DNA of 64,000 nucleotides from Streptomyces lacrimifluminis (GTDB lineage: Bacteria; Actinomycetota; Actinomycetes; Streptomycetales; Streptomycetaceae): the NCBI RefSeq assembly GCF_014646095.1, contig NZ_BMMU01000012.1, positions 62,001 to 126,000 of the forward strand, given 5' to 3'. The notes beneath the pieces are model-generated. The model made no database searches. It worked only from the letters and a program-made list of their open reading frames with translations, and was not told the origin of the DNA. Below are positions 32,334-40,653 of the stretch, piece after piece (the first letter of the stretch is position 1; every line of letters starts with the position of its first letter). Made by a program: the position numbers and the translations under genes.

Positions 32334-33242
32334 CTATTCCTTCGGCTTGCTGCCGGTGTACACGGTGTAGGTGGCCAGGACGAAGACGTCGGGGCGGTGA
32401 TGCAGGCCCGCCTTGTCGTCGGGGTCGACGAGCCGGTCGAGGGTGGCTCGGTCCTCGGCGTCGAGCTCGTCCGCGAACATCGTACGGCGCCGGTCGAAGA
32501 CATCGATCACGTAGGCGCGGGCCGCGTCCGTGAGCGGGGCGGGGAGGTCGAGTGTGAAGGAGCGGGTGCCTGAGGGGCGCAGGCCGGCGGCCGTGAGCAG
32601 GGCGGGCCAGTCCTCGGTCTCGCGTACGTGACCGGGCAGGGTGGTGCGCATCTCGTTGAACCAGCCCTGCTCGATCGCGTCGAGCCGTGTCTCCAGGCCG
32701 GGCCGCCCGAAACCGAGGTCGCGCGGCAGGTTCCGCTCCGGGAGGCCGCCCTCCATCACGGCGAGCGTGCCGCCCGGGGCGAGTACGGCGGCCAGTGCGG
32801 TGAGCGCGGCCCGCTGGTCGCCGACGTGATGGACGGCCCGGCTCGACCACACCAGGTCGGCGGGATACTCCAACTCGCCCAGTCCGTCCGGGAGTTCGGC
32901 TTCGACCGTGCTGAAGCGATCGATGGTGCCGAGTCGTTCGGCGTTCTCGCGGGCCCGCGCCAGGAGTGCCGCGGAACTGTCCGCCGCGACGATGCGCGCC
33001 TCGGGGAAGGCCTCTGCGAAGAAGCCCGAGATGATGCCGGGGCCACTGCCCGCGTCCACGATCAGCCCCGGTTCGGGCTGCTGCCGGTGCAGCCAGGCCA
33101 GGGCGTCGGCGTAGAGCGGCGCGAACAGTTCGGCCTGCCCCTCCAGATGGGGGATCATCTCGGCGAAGTCGATGTCGGCGTGGTTGTGGGCGTGAGCGGG
33201 CGCCTGGTCGTGATCGTGGTGGTGCCGGTCCTGACGGGCCAT
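32334..33242 (-). CDS. SAM-dependent class-I methyltransferase with His-rich N-terminus
   Basis: 302 residues from ATG 33242. The N-terminal 25 residues are His/Asp-rich (RQDRHHHDHDQ, HAHNHADID), a possible metal-binding patch. The Rossmann methyltransferase core shows LIVDAGSGPGIISGFFAE (motif I), IVAADSSAALLARAREN and ADLVWSSRAVHHVGDQ, then LAPGGTLAVMEGG. The substrate is unidentified. It is divergent from the dioxygenase-like gene (157-base gap). It may act on a small molecule, as expected of this UbiE/methyltransf_25 type. Confidence 0.85.
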   Translation of the reverse strand: MARQDRHHHDHDQAPAHAHNHADIDFAEMIPHLEGQAELFAPLYADALAWLHRQQPEPGLIVDAGSGPGIISGFFAEAFPEARIVAADSSAALLARARENAERLGTIDRFSTVEAELPDGLGELEYPADLVWSSRAVHHVGDQRAALTALAAVLAPGGTLAVMEGGLPERNLPRDLGFGRPGLETRLDAIEQGWFNEMRTTLPGHVRETEDWPALLTAAGLRPSGTRSFTLDLPAPLTDAARAYVIDVFDRRRTMFADELDAEDRATLDRLVDPDDKAGLHHRPDVFVLATYTVYTGSKPKE

Positions 33243-33398
33243 GGTGTACGGGCCTCCCCTTGTCGTTGACACCAGCCTGCTCCGACCCCGCCGATCAGGC
33301 CAGTTCTGTTGCCGTTACGGCAAACAGAAATATCCCGTACGACCACTCACGGCAAAAATCGGATGCGCGGCCCCACCCCGCTCCCCCAGGATGTCCGT

Positions 33399-34169
33399 AT
33401 GGACGATGAGCTGGTGGAGCGCTTCCTCGAAGACGGGTTCGTGAAGATCGAGGGCGCCTTCCCGCCGCGTGTCGCCGAGCACTGCGCACGGCTGCTGTGG
33501 CGGGAGACGGGGTGCGACCCTGACGACCCGGGCAGCTGGACGAAGCCGGTGCACTGGGTGTCGGACATGGCGCAGGGCCCGTTCGCCGCCGCGGTCAACA
33601 CCCCTGTGCTGCATGAGGCGTTCGACGCGCTGGTGGGCGAGGGCCGCTGGGCGTCGCGCTACTCGCTGGGCAGCTTTCCGTTGCGGTTCCCGCACGGGGA
33701 GGAACCGGACGACGCGGGCTGGCACATCGAGGGCAGCTACTCCCCCGAGGGCGCGACCTGGCCGTACACGAACCTCCGCTCCCGGGACCGGTCCCTGCTG
33801 ATGCTGTTCCTGTTCAGCGAGGTCGGCGAGGCGGACGCCCCGACACGCATCCGGGTGGGTTCACACCTGGACGTACCCCCACTGCTGGAACCGTACGGCG
33901 AGGAGGGCGTCTCGGGGCTGGAGATAGCCCCGGAGCTGGTGACGGCCTCGGCCCACCGTCCGCTCGCACACGCCACCGGCCGCCCCGGCGACGTATACCT
34001 CTGCCACCCCTTCCTGGTCCATGCGGCGCAGCCTCACCACGGCACACGACCGCGCTTCATGGCCCAGCCACCACTGCATCCAGCGGTGCCGTACGAGTTG
34101 GATCGCGCCGACGAGAACTACTCCCCGGTGGAACTCGCGATCCGCCGGGGACTGGGAAGAACCGCCTGA
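33399..34169 (+). CDS. Phytanoyl-CoA dioxygenase-like Fe(II)/2-oxoglutarate oxygenase
   Basis: 256 residues from ATG 33399 (AGGA at 7 bases); a 30-residue upstream extension is possible but lacks a ribosome site. ELVERFLEDGFVKIEGAFPP is the classic opening of PhyH proteins. Iron ligands are WHIEGSY (HxE in place of HxD) and the distal His in HPFLVHAAQPHHG, with the oxoglutarate-binding Arg at GTRPRF. It should hydroxylate an unknown small molecule using iron, oxygen and oxoglutarate. The HxE variation is uncommon and might hint at altered chemistry. Confidence 0.85.
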   Translation: MDDELVERFLEDGFVKIEGAFPPRVAEHCARLLWRETGCDPDDPGSWTKPVHWVSDMAQGPFAAAVNTPVLHEAFDALVGEGRWASRYSLGSFPLRFPHGEEPDDAGWHIEGSYSPEGATWPYTNLRSRDRSLLMLFLFSEVGEADAPTRIRVGSHLDVPPLLEPYGEEGVSGLEIAPELVTASAHRPLAHATGRPGDVYLCHPFLVHAAQPHHGTRPRFMAQPPLHPAVPYELDRADENYSPVELAIRRGLGRTA

Positions 34170-34195
34170 GCGGGTCCGATGGGGTCGGGTGCGCA

Positions 34196-34218
34196 CCGCG
34201 CCCCGTTCAGGGGCGCGG
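34196..34218. terminator. GC hairpin between convergent dioxygenase and GH6 genes
   Basis: CCGCGCCCC-GTTCA-GGGGCGCGG, a 9-bp stem followed by the conserved GGAACTGCGCG text. It is a member of the dispersed Streptomyces intergenic family and probably a bidirectional terminator. Confidence 0.65.
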
Positions 34219-34280
34219 GGAACTGCGCGCCAAGCCCCCCCACCGGACCCGCGCCAAACAAACCGCCGATCCAGCGGAGC

Positions 34281-35987
34281 CTAGAGCGCCGGGTAGGCGT
34301 TCCTCATGAGCTCCTGGAACTGCGCGGAGAACCAGTGCCCGGAGACCGGCGAGTTCGGCAGCGCACCCGACATGTTGAAGTTGTTCCGCGCGTTACCGGT
34401 GTACGTCGGGTCGCACATCCGGTCGAAGCCCTTGCCCTCGTTGTTCGGGATCGCCGAGCTGGAGCCGTCGGACTCCCCCGGAGGCTTCATCCAGACGTAC
34501 GCGTCGATCCCGGTCGCCGGAGCGGCCTTCGGGCGCTCGCCCAGGCCCGCGCCGGACTGGTTGCACCAGTTGCCGAGCTGGAAGCGCCGGTCGTAGCGTC
34601 CGCCGTCGACGTACGTGTCGACAGTGGTCGTGGCGCCCGGGCCGGTGGGCCGTGCGGTGCCGCCCCAGCCGTTCCTGGACGTGTCGATCAGCATGCCGAT
34701 GGTGGACGGGAAGCCGACCGTGACCAGCTGGTTGCGGAAGGCCTGGGCGAAGGAGAGTTCGTCGGTGTACCGGTTCCAGTCGACCCACTTCGACTCGCGG
34801 ACGGACTTGCCGGCCACGGTGTCGTTGATGGTGAAGTTGTTCTCCTTCAGGGCGCTGTAGTTCGCCGTGTTGGTGATGAACCCGTGCACGTCGTTGACCG
34901 TCGCGCCCTCGGCGGTGGCCGCCTGCTTGAACAGGTCCGCGGAGGGGCCGAAGTTGTCGTCCCAGCCGATCCAGCCGTGGTGGCCGGCGTCGACGTAGTT
35001 GTAGACGTTCGGCACGTCACCGAGCTTGTTGAGCGCGTAGCCGACGCCCTTGACGTAGTTGCCGTTCGCCTTCATGACGTCGCACTCGGGCGTGGCCGTG
35101 GGCCGGCTGCCGGTGTTGGTGACGAGGTTGGGCAGCGAGTCGATCTCGACCGTCGTGACGATGCGCAGGCCCGCGTACTTGGTGTCCGCGAGGATCGCCG
35201 CGATCGGGTCGATGTACTGGGTCTTGTACTTGTCGATCTCCGTCGGGCCGAGTTCGCCGTTGGAGGCGAGGGCTGCGCAGTCGCGTCCGGGCAGGTTGTA
35301 GATGACCAGCTGGACGACGAGTTCGCCGGTGCCCTTCTGCTGGAGGGCCGCGTCGAGGTGGGCGCGCAGGCCCATCCCGCCGTTGACTCCGTTGATGGCG
35401 GCGATCCGGTCGAGCCAGACGCCGGTGGGCTGGTTGGAGATCCTGCTGCCGCCCGTCTCCGCGGCGGCCTTCGCCGACCACTCGGGGTTCACGTACACCT
35501 TGGCGCCGGTGTACGGGTTGTCGACCTTCGTGCCGGTGCCCGGGCCGGGGTCCGTGGGGCCGCCCCCGCCGTCGACGTTGCAGGTGACGCCGTCGAGCGT
35601 GAAGGTGGTCGGGAGCGCGTTCGTGCCGCTGTAGCTGCCGTTGAAGCCGAAGCTCACCGAACCGCCGGTGGCGAGCGTCCCGTTGTAGGTCTCGTTGGCG
35701 ACGGTCACGGCGGTGCCGCTCTGGCTGAACTTCGCGTTCCAGCCGCTGGTGACCTGCTGGTTACCGGCGTAGGACCACTTCACGGCCCAACTCGACTTGG
35801 CCGCGCTGTTGTTGGTGACGTTGACGGCGGCGGTGAAGCCGGTGGACCACTGGTTCTGCACCGTGTAGGTGACGGTGCAGGGGATGGCCGCGATGCCGAT
35901 GTCGGCCTGCGACGCGGCTGCCGCGGCGCCGGTGGCACCGGCGACCAGCGCCATGGAGGCGAGGATCGCTGTTCTGGTACGGCTCAT
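34281..35987 (-). CDS. Secreted GH6 cellulase (cellobiohydrolase-type) with N-terminal CBM2
   Basis: 568 residues. Signal about 1-30; CBM2 about 36-137 (CTVTYTVQNQWSTGFTAAV with cellulose-binding Trp residues WAVKWSY and GWNAKFSQSG); Gly/Pro/Thr linker 140-158; GH6 domain 160-568. Catalytic carboxylates are visible: Asp236 in LPGRDCAALASNGE and Asp283 in VEIDSLPNLVTN. SRNGWGG, AYVWMKPPGESDG and MCDPTYTGN close the active-site tunnel. It hydrolyses cellulose from chain ends, inverting. GAGAGGA precedes the ATG. The gene has no CebR box of its own in the short upstream gap and probably depends on transcription through the GH5 remnant. Confidence 0.94.
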   Translation of the reverse strand: MSRTRTAILASMALVAGATGAAAAASQADIGIAAIPCTVTYTVQNQWSTGFTAAVNVTNNSAAKSSWAVKWSYAGNQQVTSGWNAKFSQSGTAVTVANETYNGTLATGGSVSFGFNGSYSGTNALPTTFTLDGVTCNVDGGGGPTDPGPGTGTKVDNPYTGAKVYVNPEWSAKAAAETGGSRISNQPTGVWLDRIAAINGVNGGMGLRAHLDAALQQKGTGELVVQLVIYNLPGRDCAALASNGELGPTEIDKYKTQYIDPIAAILADTKYAGLRIVTTVEIDSLPNLVTNTGSRPTATPECDVMKANGNYVKGVGYALNKLGDVPNVYNYVDAGHHGWIGWDDNFGPSADLFKQAATAEGATVNDVHGFITNTANYSALKENNFTINDTVAGKSVRESKWVDWNRYTDELSFAQAFRNQLVTVGFPSTIGMLIDTSRNGWGGTARPTGPGATTTVDTYVDGGRYDRRFQLGNWCNQSGAGLGERPKAAPATGIDAYVWMKPPGESDGSSSAIPNNEGKGFDRMCDPTYTGNARNNFNMSGALPNSPVSGHWFSAQFQELMRNAYPAL

Positions 35988-36054
35988 GAGTGCGGGTGTC
36001 CTCTCGTGTTCCTGTGGGGTGCGGAGCGCCTTGCTGTGATGGGGAGTTGGTGCG

Positions 36055-37314
36055 CTGACCGATGGCGCGCAGATGGTCGCGCAGTCCGGTTCCGAAGGCC
36101 GTGGGTGTGCCGTCGTAACCGGAGATCAGGGTCGGGCCGGTGGCGCGGTTCCAGGTGTGCCAGGTCCGGCCGAGGCAGGACGGGGAGCGGTCGTCGCACC
36201 ACTTCATGACCCGGTCGACGAAGGAGTGCGCGCAGGGGTTCTCGCCGAACTGGCCGGCCGCCGGCGGGACCTGGGCGGCGACCGGAGCGAGCGTCGAGTT
36301 GATGTTGTGGATGGGCAGGCGGCGGGGTTGCCCGCCGGGTCGGTCGGTCTGTACGTCGGCCACCGACTGAGGTCGTGCGCGTACGCGAGCCCGTCGGCCA
36401 GGATCACGTTCTCGGCACCGGTGGCCCGTACCGCGTCGATCAGATCCTGCATACCGGCGACCTCGTAGGCGAGTACTGCGTGTCGGGCATCGGCTTCCGG
36501 CAGCCTGCGTGCACGTCGGAGCAGTCGGCCGAGCTGCCCCCGTACCGGCCCCAGGACCAGTGCGGTTCGACCGTCGATGTCATGCCGTGCGCCTTCACCA
36601 TCGCCACCGGTCCTTGACGGCGGCGAGGTGGTCGGCGCCCACGTACTCGGGTTCGATGTCGGACCGGCCGAGCCGGCACCCCTCGTCCAGCGGGATGCGT
36701 ACGGTGTTGATCTTCCGGTCGGCGATCGCCTTCACCGGGGCGTCGTCGACCGGTACGTCCCGGATGCCGGTGCCCTGGAAGCAGTCGAACTCGCCGCCGG
36801 AGCGGTCGACGCCGAGCAGTCGCCGGGTGGCGCCGCCGGAGTCGACGAGCTTGTTGCCTGACGCACGCAGGGCGGGCGCCCCGGCCTCGGCTCCGAATCC
36901 ACGGTGCACGTCGTCCCGTTGAGCCTGAGCGACGCCGGTACGGAACCGCTCCAGGAAAGCGCGGCGATGAACCCCGCGCCGACACTCGCCCCCGTGCCCA
37001 ACGAGCCGTTGCAGCTCTCGCTGGCCGCGGTGACGATGGTGTGGGACCGGGACCACTCGGCGTTCCAGCCCCGGGTGAGCTTCCGACCTGTGCCGAAGCC
37101 GAAGGTCGGACTCCAACTGCCGAGTGCCGCCGGGTTGTCGGTGATCCTGGCGGAGCCCTGCAAACGGACGTCCCACGTACTGGTGACCGAGCACCCCACT
37201 GTGCACGCCGGGGCTGCTTCCGACGCCGTGACGACCGGCGCGACCGCGGTGCCCACAAGGGACCACGGCAGCGCCGAGCACGACTAAAAGACCTGAACGC
37301 GAAGGGTGTCGCAT
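36055..37314 (-). pseudogene. GH5 cellulase with CBM2, broken by five frame changes and a catalytic-region deletion
   Basis: A good site (GCAAGGAG) and ATG 37314 open a signal peptide. The CBM2 (CSVTSTWDVRLQGSARITD, GWNAEWSRSHT) is read in a second frame. The GH5 N-terminal part (GNKLVDSGGATRRLLGVDRS, DRKINTVRIPLDEGC) returns to the first frame. HGMTSTVEPHWSWGRYGG is in a third, MQDLIDAVRATGAENVILAD in the second and VAAQVPPAAGQFGENPCAH to RDHLRAIG in the first. At about 36475 the text jumps from PMPDTQYSP to YEVAGMQDL, removing the segment with the NEP acid/base motif. The expected nucleophile motif GExGEN reads GQFGEN. The original stop is gone. Clearly inactive. Confidence 0.88.
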
Positions 37315-37362
37315 GAGCGACTCCTTGCAGATCGGGCACGTCGTTGCGGACGTGTCGACTGA

Positions 37363-37376
37363 CGGAATCGCTCCCA
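37363..37376. promoter_or_regulatory. Degenerate CebR operator near the GH5 remnant promoter
   Basis: TGGGAGCGATTCCG on the minus strand matches the CebR consensus TGGGAGCGCTCCCA at 10 of 14 positions; one half-site is intact and the other eroded. It lies 49 bases upstream of the GH5 remnant start. Its decay parallels the decay of the gene. Confidence 0.5.
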
Positions 37377-37477
37377 CTGGTGTCAACGAAGCTAGCGCCA
37401 AGTGACGGCAAAGGACAGAGGGGTTGACGTGTTTCCATCAGATGTCGTCGTCGAATCAATTCGAGTCTTCAAACACC

Positions 37478-37506
37478 TTGACCCTTGACACGCCTGTCTT
37501 CAATAT
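37478..37506 (+). promoter_or_regulatory. Sigma-70-type promoter of the GH48 gene
   Basis: A -35 element TTGACC (37478-37483), 17-base spacer and -10 element CAATAT (37501-37506). This is optimal spacing for the principal Streptomyces sigma factor, with the -10 abutting the CebR operator. Predicted transcript leader is about 75-80 bases. Confidence 0.7.
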
Positions 37507-37519
37507 GGGAGCGCTCCCA
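37506..37519. promoter_or_regulatory. Perfect CebR operator
   Basis: TGGGAGCGCTCCCA is the exact 14-bp palindrome bound by CebR, the LacI-type cellobiose/cellotriose sensor of Streptomyces (established knowledge). It overlaps the last base of the -10 box and covers the transcription start, so bound CebR should block GH48 transcription until cello-oligosaccharides appear. Confidence 0.93.
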
Positions 37520-37590
37520 CTGGTTCAAGGCTTGTTGCTCCTCCCCACATCTCCACGAGCACCTCCGAGCCGCTAGGAGGAACCAGCACC

Positions 37591-40506
37591 ATGCACCCCC
37601 GACCCAGACGCCGCGCCGCGCGGCGGTTCTGGACCGCTGCCGTGGCGGTCCTCGCCCTTCCCTTGACCATGCTCGCGACAGGCACAACTCCCGCTCAGGC
37701 AGCGTCAGTTCAATGCAGCGTCGACTACAAAGCGAACGACTGGGGGTCCGGTTTCACCACGGATCTGACGATCACCAACCGCGGTACGGACGTCATCAAC
37801 GGCTGGACCCTGACGTACGCCTACGCGGGCAACCAGAAGCTCAGCAACGGCTGGAACGGCACCTGGTCCCAGTCCGGCCAGACGGTCACCGTGCAGAACG
37901 CGACGTACAACGCGACGATCGCCGCCGGCGCCGCCGTCAGCACCGGCGGGCAGTTCACGTACAGCGGCGCCAACACGGCGCCGACCTCGTTCGCCGTCAA
38001 CGGGACGACCTGTGCCGGGGCCCATCAGCCGCCGGTCACGGTGCTCACCAGTCCCGCCCCGGGCGCTGTCTACTCGCAGGGCACCGCGGTGCCGATGGCG
38101 GCCACGGCAGCGGCGGCGGACAACGCGACGATCACCAAGATCGAGTTCTACGACGACACCACGCTCCTCGGCACGGACACGACCGCGCCGTACACGCACT
38201 CGGCCACCGGGCTGGCTGTGGGAAGTCATTCGCTGCTGGCGAAGGCATACGACAGCCTGGGTGCCTCGGCGCCGTCCACGCCCGTCGGCATCACGGTTGC
38301 CTCGGGTCCCGCCGTGGTCGCCCTACCGACCCAACTCGGCGTTCAGCAGGGCAAGTCGGCGACGTACGACGTGAAGCTGTCGACACAGCCGAGCGCGAAC
38401 GTGACCGTCGCGACCGCTCGCGCGAGCGGCAACACGGGCCTGTCGGTGACGGGCGGCGCCTCGCTCACCTTCACACCGTCGAACTGGAACACCGCCCAGA
38501 AGGTGACGATCACCGCCAACGCGACGGGCACCGGATCGGCGGCCTTCGACTCCACGGCCACCGGCCACGCCAAGGCGACGGTCACCGTCACCGAGCTGGC
38601 GGCCTCGAAGGTGTACGACGCCCGCTTCCTGGAGCTCTACGGCAAGATCACCAACCCGGCGAACGGTTACTTCTCCCCCGAGGGCATCCCCTACCACTCG
38701 GTCGAGACGCTGATCGTCGAGGCCCCGGACCACGGGCACGAGACCACGTCGGAGGCGTACAGCTACCTCCTGTGGCTCCAGGCCATGTACGGCAAGGTGA
38801 CGGGCGACTGGACCAAGTTCAACGGCGCCTGGTCGATCATGGAGCAGTACATGATCCCCACCCACGCCGACCAGCCGACCAACTCCTTCTACAACGCCTC
38901 GAAGCCGGCGACGTACGCTCCTGAGTACGACCTGCCGAGCCAGTACCCGGCCAAGCTGGACACCGCCGTCCCGGTCGGCCCCGACCCGATCGCGGCCGAG
39001 CTGAAGAGCGCGTACGGCACGGACGACGTGTACGGCATGCACTGGCTCCAGGACGTCGACAACGTGTACGGCTTCGGCAACTCGCCCGGCAAGTGCGAGG
39101 CGGGCCCGACGGACACCGGCCCCTCCTACATCAACACCTTCCAGCGTGGACCGCAGGAATCCGTGTGGGAGACGGTGCCGCAGCCGACCTGCGACGCCTT
39201 CAAGTACGGCGGCACGAACGGGTACCTGGACCTGTTCACCGGCGACGCGTCGTACGCGAAGCAGTGGAAGTTCACCAACGCCCCGGACGCCGACGCGCGC
39301 GCCGTGCAGGCCGCGTACTGGGCGGACATCTGGGCGAAGCAGCAGGGCAAGGGCAGTGACGTCTCGGCGACCGTCGGCAAGGCGGCGAAGATGGGCGACT
39401 ATCTGCGCTACGCGATGTACGACAAGTACTTCAAGAAGGTCGGAAACTGCGTCGGTCCGACGGCCTGCCCGGCCGGTACCGGCAAGGACGCCTCGCACTA
39501 TCTGATGTCCTGGTACTACGCGTGGGGCGGCGCCACCGACACCGCGGCGGGCTGGGCCTGGCGCATCGGCTCCAGCCACACGCACGGCGGCTACCAGAAC
39601 CCGCTGGCCGCCTACGCGCTCAGCTCGTACGCCGATCTGAAGCCCAAGTCGGCGACAGGGCAGGCGGACTGGTCGAAGTCGTTGCAGCGGCAGATCGAGT
39701 TCTACCGCTGGCTCCAGTCCGACGAGGGTGCCATCGCGGGCGGCGCGACCAACAGCTGGGGTGGCCGCTACGCGACCCCGCCGACCGGTACGCCGACCTT
39801 CTACGGCATGTACTACGACGAGAAGCCGGTGTACCACGACCCGCCGTCCAACCAGTGGTTCGGCTTCCAGGCGTGGTCCATGGAGCGGGTCGCCGAGTAC
39901 TACCAGCAGACGGGCAACGCCGCGGCGAAGACCGTCCTGGACAAGTGGGTCGACTGGGCCCTGTCCAAGACGACCGTCAACCCCGATGGCACGTACCGCA
40001 TCCCGTCGACGCTCCAGTGGTCGGGCGCCCCCGACACCTGGAACGCCACAACTCCGGGCGCCAACGCGGGGCTTCACGTCACCGTGGTCGACTACACCAA
40101 CGACGTGGGCGTGGCGGCGGCGTACGCCAAGACGCTGACGTACTACGCCGACCGCTCCGGTGACACCGAGGCGGCGACGACGGCGAAGGCGCTGCTGGAC
40201 GGCATGTGGACCAACTACCAGGACACCCTGGGCATCGCCGTCCCGGAGACCCGCGCGGACTACAGCCGTTTCGACGACGGTCTCTACGTGCCGTCGGGCT
40301 GGACGGGGAAGATGCCGAACGGCGACACGATCAACTCGTCGTCGACGTTCGCCTCGATCCGTTCCTTCTACAGGAACGACCCCAACTGGTCGAAGATCGA
40401 GGCGTACCTGGCCGGTGGCGCCGCGCCCTCGTTCACCTATCACCGGTTCTGGGCCCAGGCGGACATAGCCCTCGCCATGGGTTCGTATGCGGAGCTACTC
40501 GAATAG
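37591..40506 (+). CDS. Secreted GH48 cellobiohydrolase (reducing-end exocellulase) with CBM2 and two Ig/Fn-like domains
   Basis: 971 residues. Signal about 1-37; CBM2 40-141 (WGSGFTTDLTITNRG, GWNGTWSQSG); an Ig-like domain 147-236 (PPVTVLTSPAPGAV, GTDTTAPYTHSATGL); a second beta-sandwich 239-335; GH48 domain 340-971. The catalytic Glu motif is HGHETTSEAYSY (381-392). LDLFTGDASYAKQWKFTN and FQAWSMERVAEYYQQTG are family signatures. GH48 is the key processive enzyme of bacterial cellulolysis and acts with GH6. AGGAGG lies 9 bases before the ATG. Directly controlled by CebR. Confidence 0.95.
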   Translation: MHPRPRRRAARRFWTAAVAVLALPLTMLATGTTPAQAASVQCSVDYKANDWGSGFTTDLTITNRGTDVINGWTLTYAYAGNQKLSNGWNGTWSQSGQTVTVQNATYNATIAAGAAVSTGGQFTYSGANTAPTSFAVNGTTCAGAHQPPVTVLTSPAPGAVYSQGTAVPMAATAAAADNATITKIEFYDDTTLLGTDTTAPYTHSATGLAVGSHSLLAKAYDSLGASAPSTPVGITVASGPAVVALPTQLGVQQGKSATYDVKLSTQPSANVTVATARASGNTGLSVTGGASLTFTPSNWNTAQKVTITANATGTGSAAFDSTATGHAKATVTVTELAASKVYDARFLELYGKITNPANGYFSPEGIPYHSVETLIVEAPDHGHETTSEAYSYLLWLQAMYGKVTGDWTKFNGAWSIMEQYMIPTHADQPTNSFYNASKPATYAPEYDLPSQYPAKLDTAVPVGPDPIAAELKSAYGTDDVYGMHWLQDVDNVYGFGNSPGKCEAGPTDTGPSYINTFQRGPQESVWETVPQPTCDAFKYGGTNGYLDLFTGDASYAKQWKFTNAPDADARAVQAAYWADIWAKQQGKGSDVSATVGKAAKMGDYLRYAMYDKYFKKVGNCVGPTACPAGTGKDASHYLMSWYYAWGGATDTAAGWAWRIGSSHTHGGYQNPLAAYALSSYADLKPKSATGQADWSKSLQRQIEFYRWLQSDEGAIAGGATNSWGGRYATPPTGTPTFYGMYYDEKPVYHDPPSNQWFGFQAWSMERVAEYYQQTGNAAAKTVLDKWVDWALSKTTVNPDGTYRIPSTLQWSGAPDTWNATTPGANAGLHVTVVDYTNDVGVAAAYAKTLTYYADRSGDTEAATTAKALLDGMWTNYQDTLGIAVPETRADYSRFDDGLYVPSGWTGKMPNGDTINSSSTFASIRSFYRNDPNWSKIEAYLAGGAAPSFTYHRFWAQADIALAMGSYAELLE

Positions 40507-40546
40507 CCCCCGCCGGGTCCAACAGGACCTGAGCTCCGCGTACCGC

Positions 40547-40582
40547 GCCGGGCGGCCCCCTCCCGCACTGGGGGCCGCCCGG
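40547..40582 (+). terminator. Terminator after GH48
   Basis: CCGGGCGGCCCCC pairs perfectly with GGGGGCCGCCCGG (13-bp stem, 10-base loop), 41 bases after the stop codon and before the GH74 gene. GH74 is therefore probably partly insulated from the GH48 transcript. No separate CebR box is seen in the 147-base gap. Confidence 0.75.
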
Positions 40583-40653
40583 TCGTCGTGCACTGCTCTG
40601 CCCCCCCACGCCCCCGCACCCCAAGAGACCTCTTGCTGAGAGGACCCCCACCC

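Noticed and set aside
34179..36209. Plus-strand 676-codon frame opposite the GH6 gene
   Set aside because: Antisense shadow of a real cellulase; composition biased to Val, Gly, Asp and Arg with no motif.
38323..40443. Minus-strand 706-codon frame opposite GH48
   Set aside because: Antisense shadow; GH48 on the plus strand has signal peptide, CBM2 and catalytic motif.
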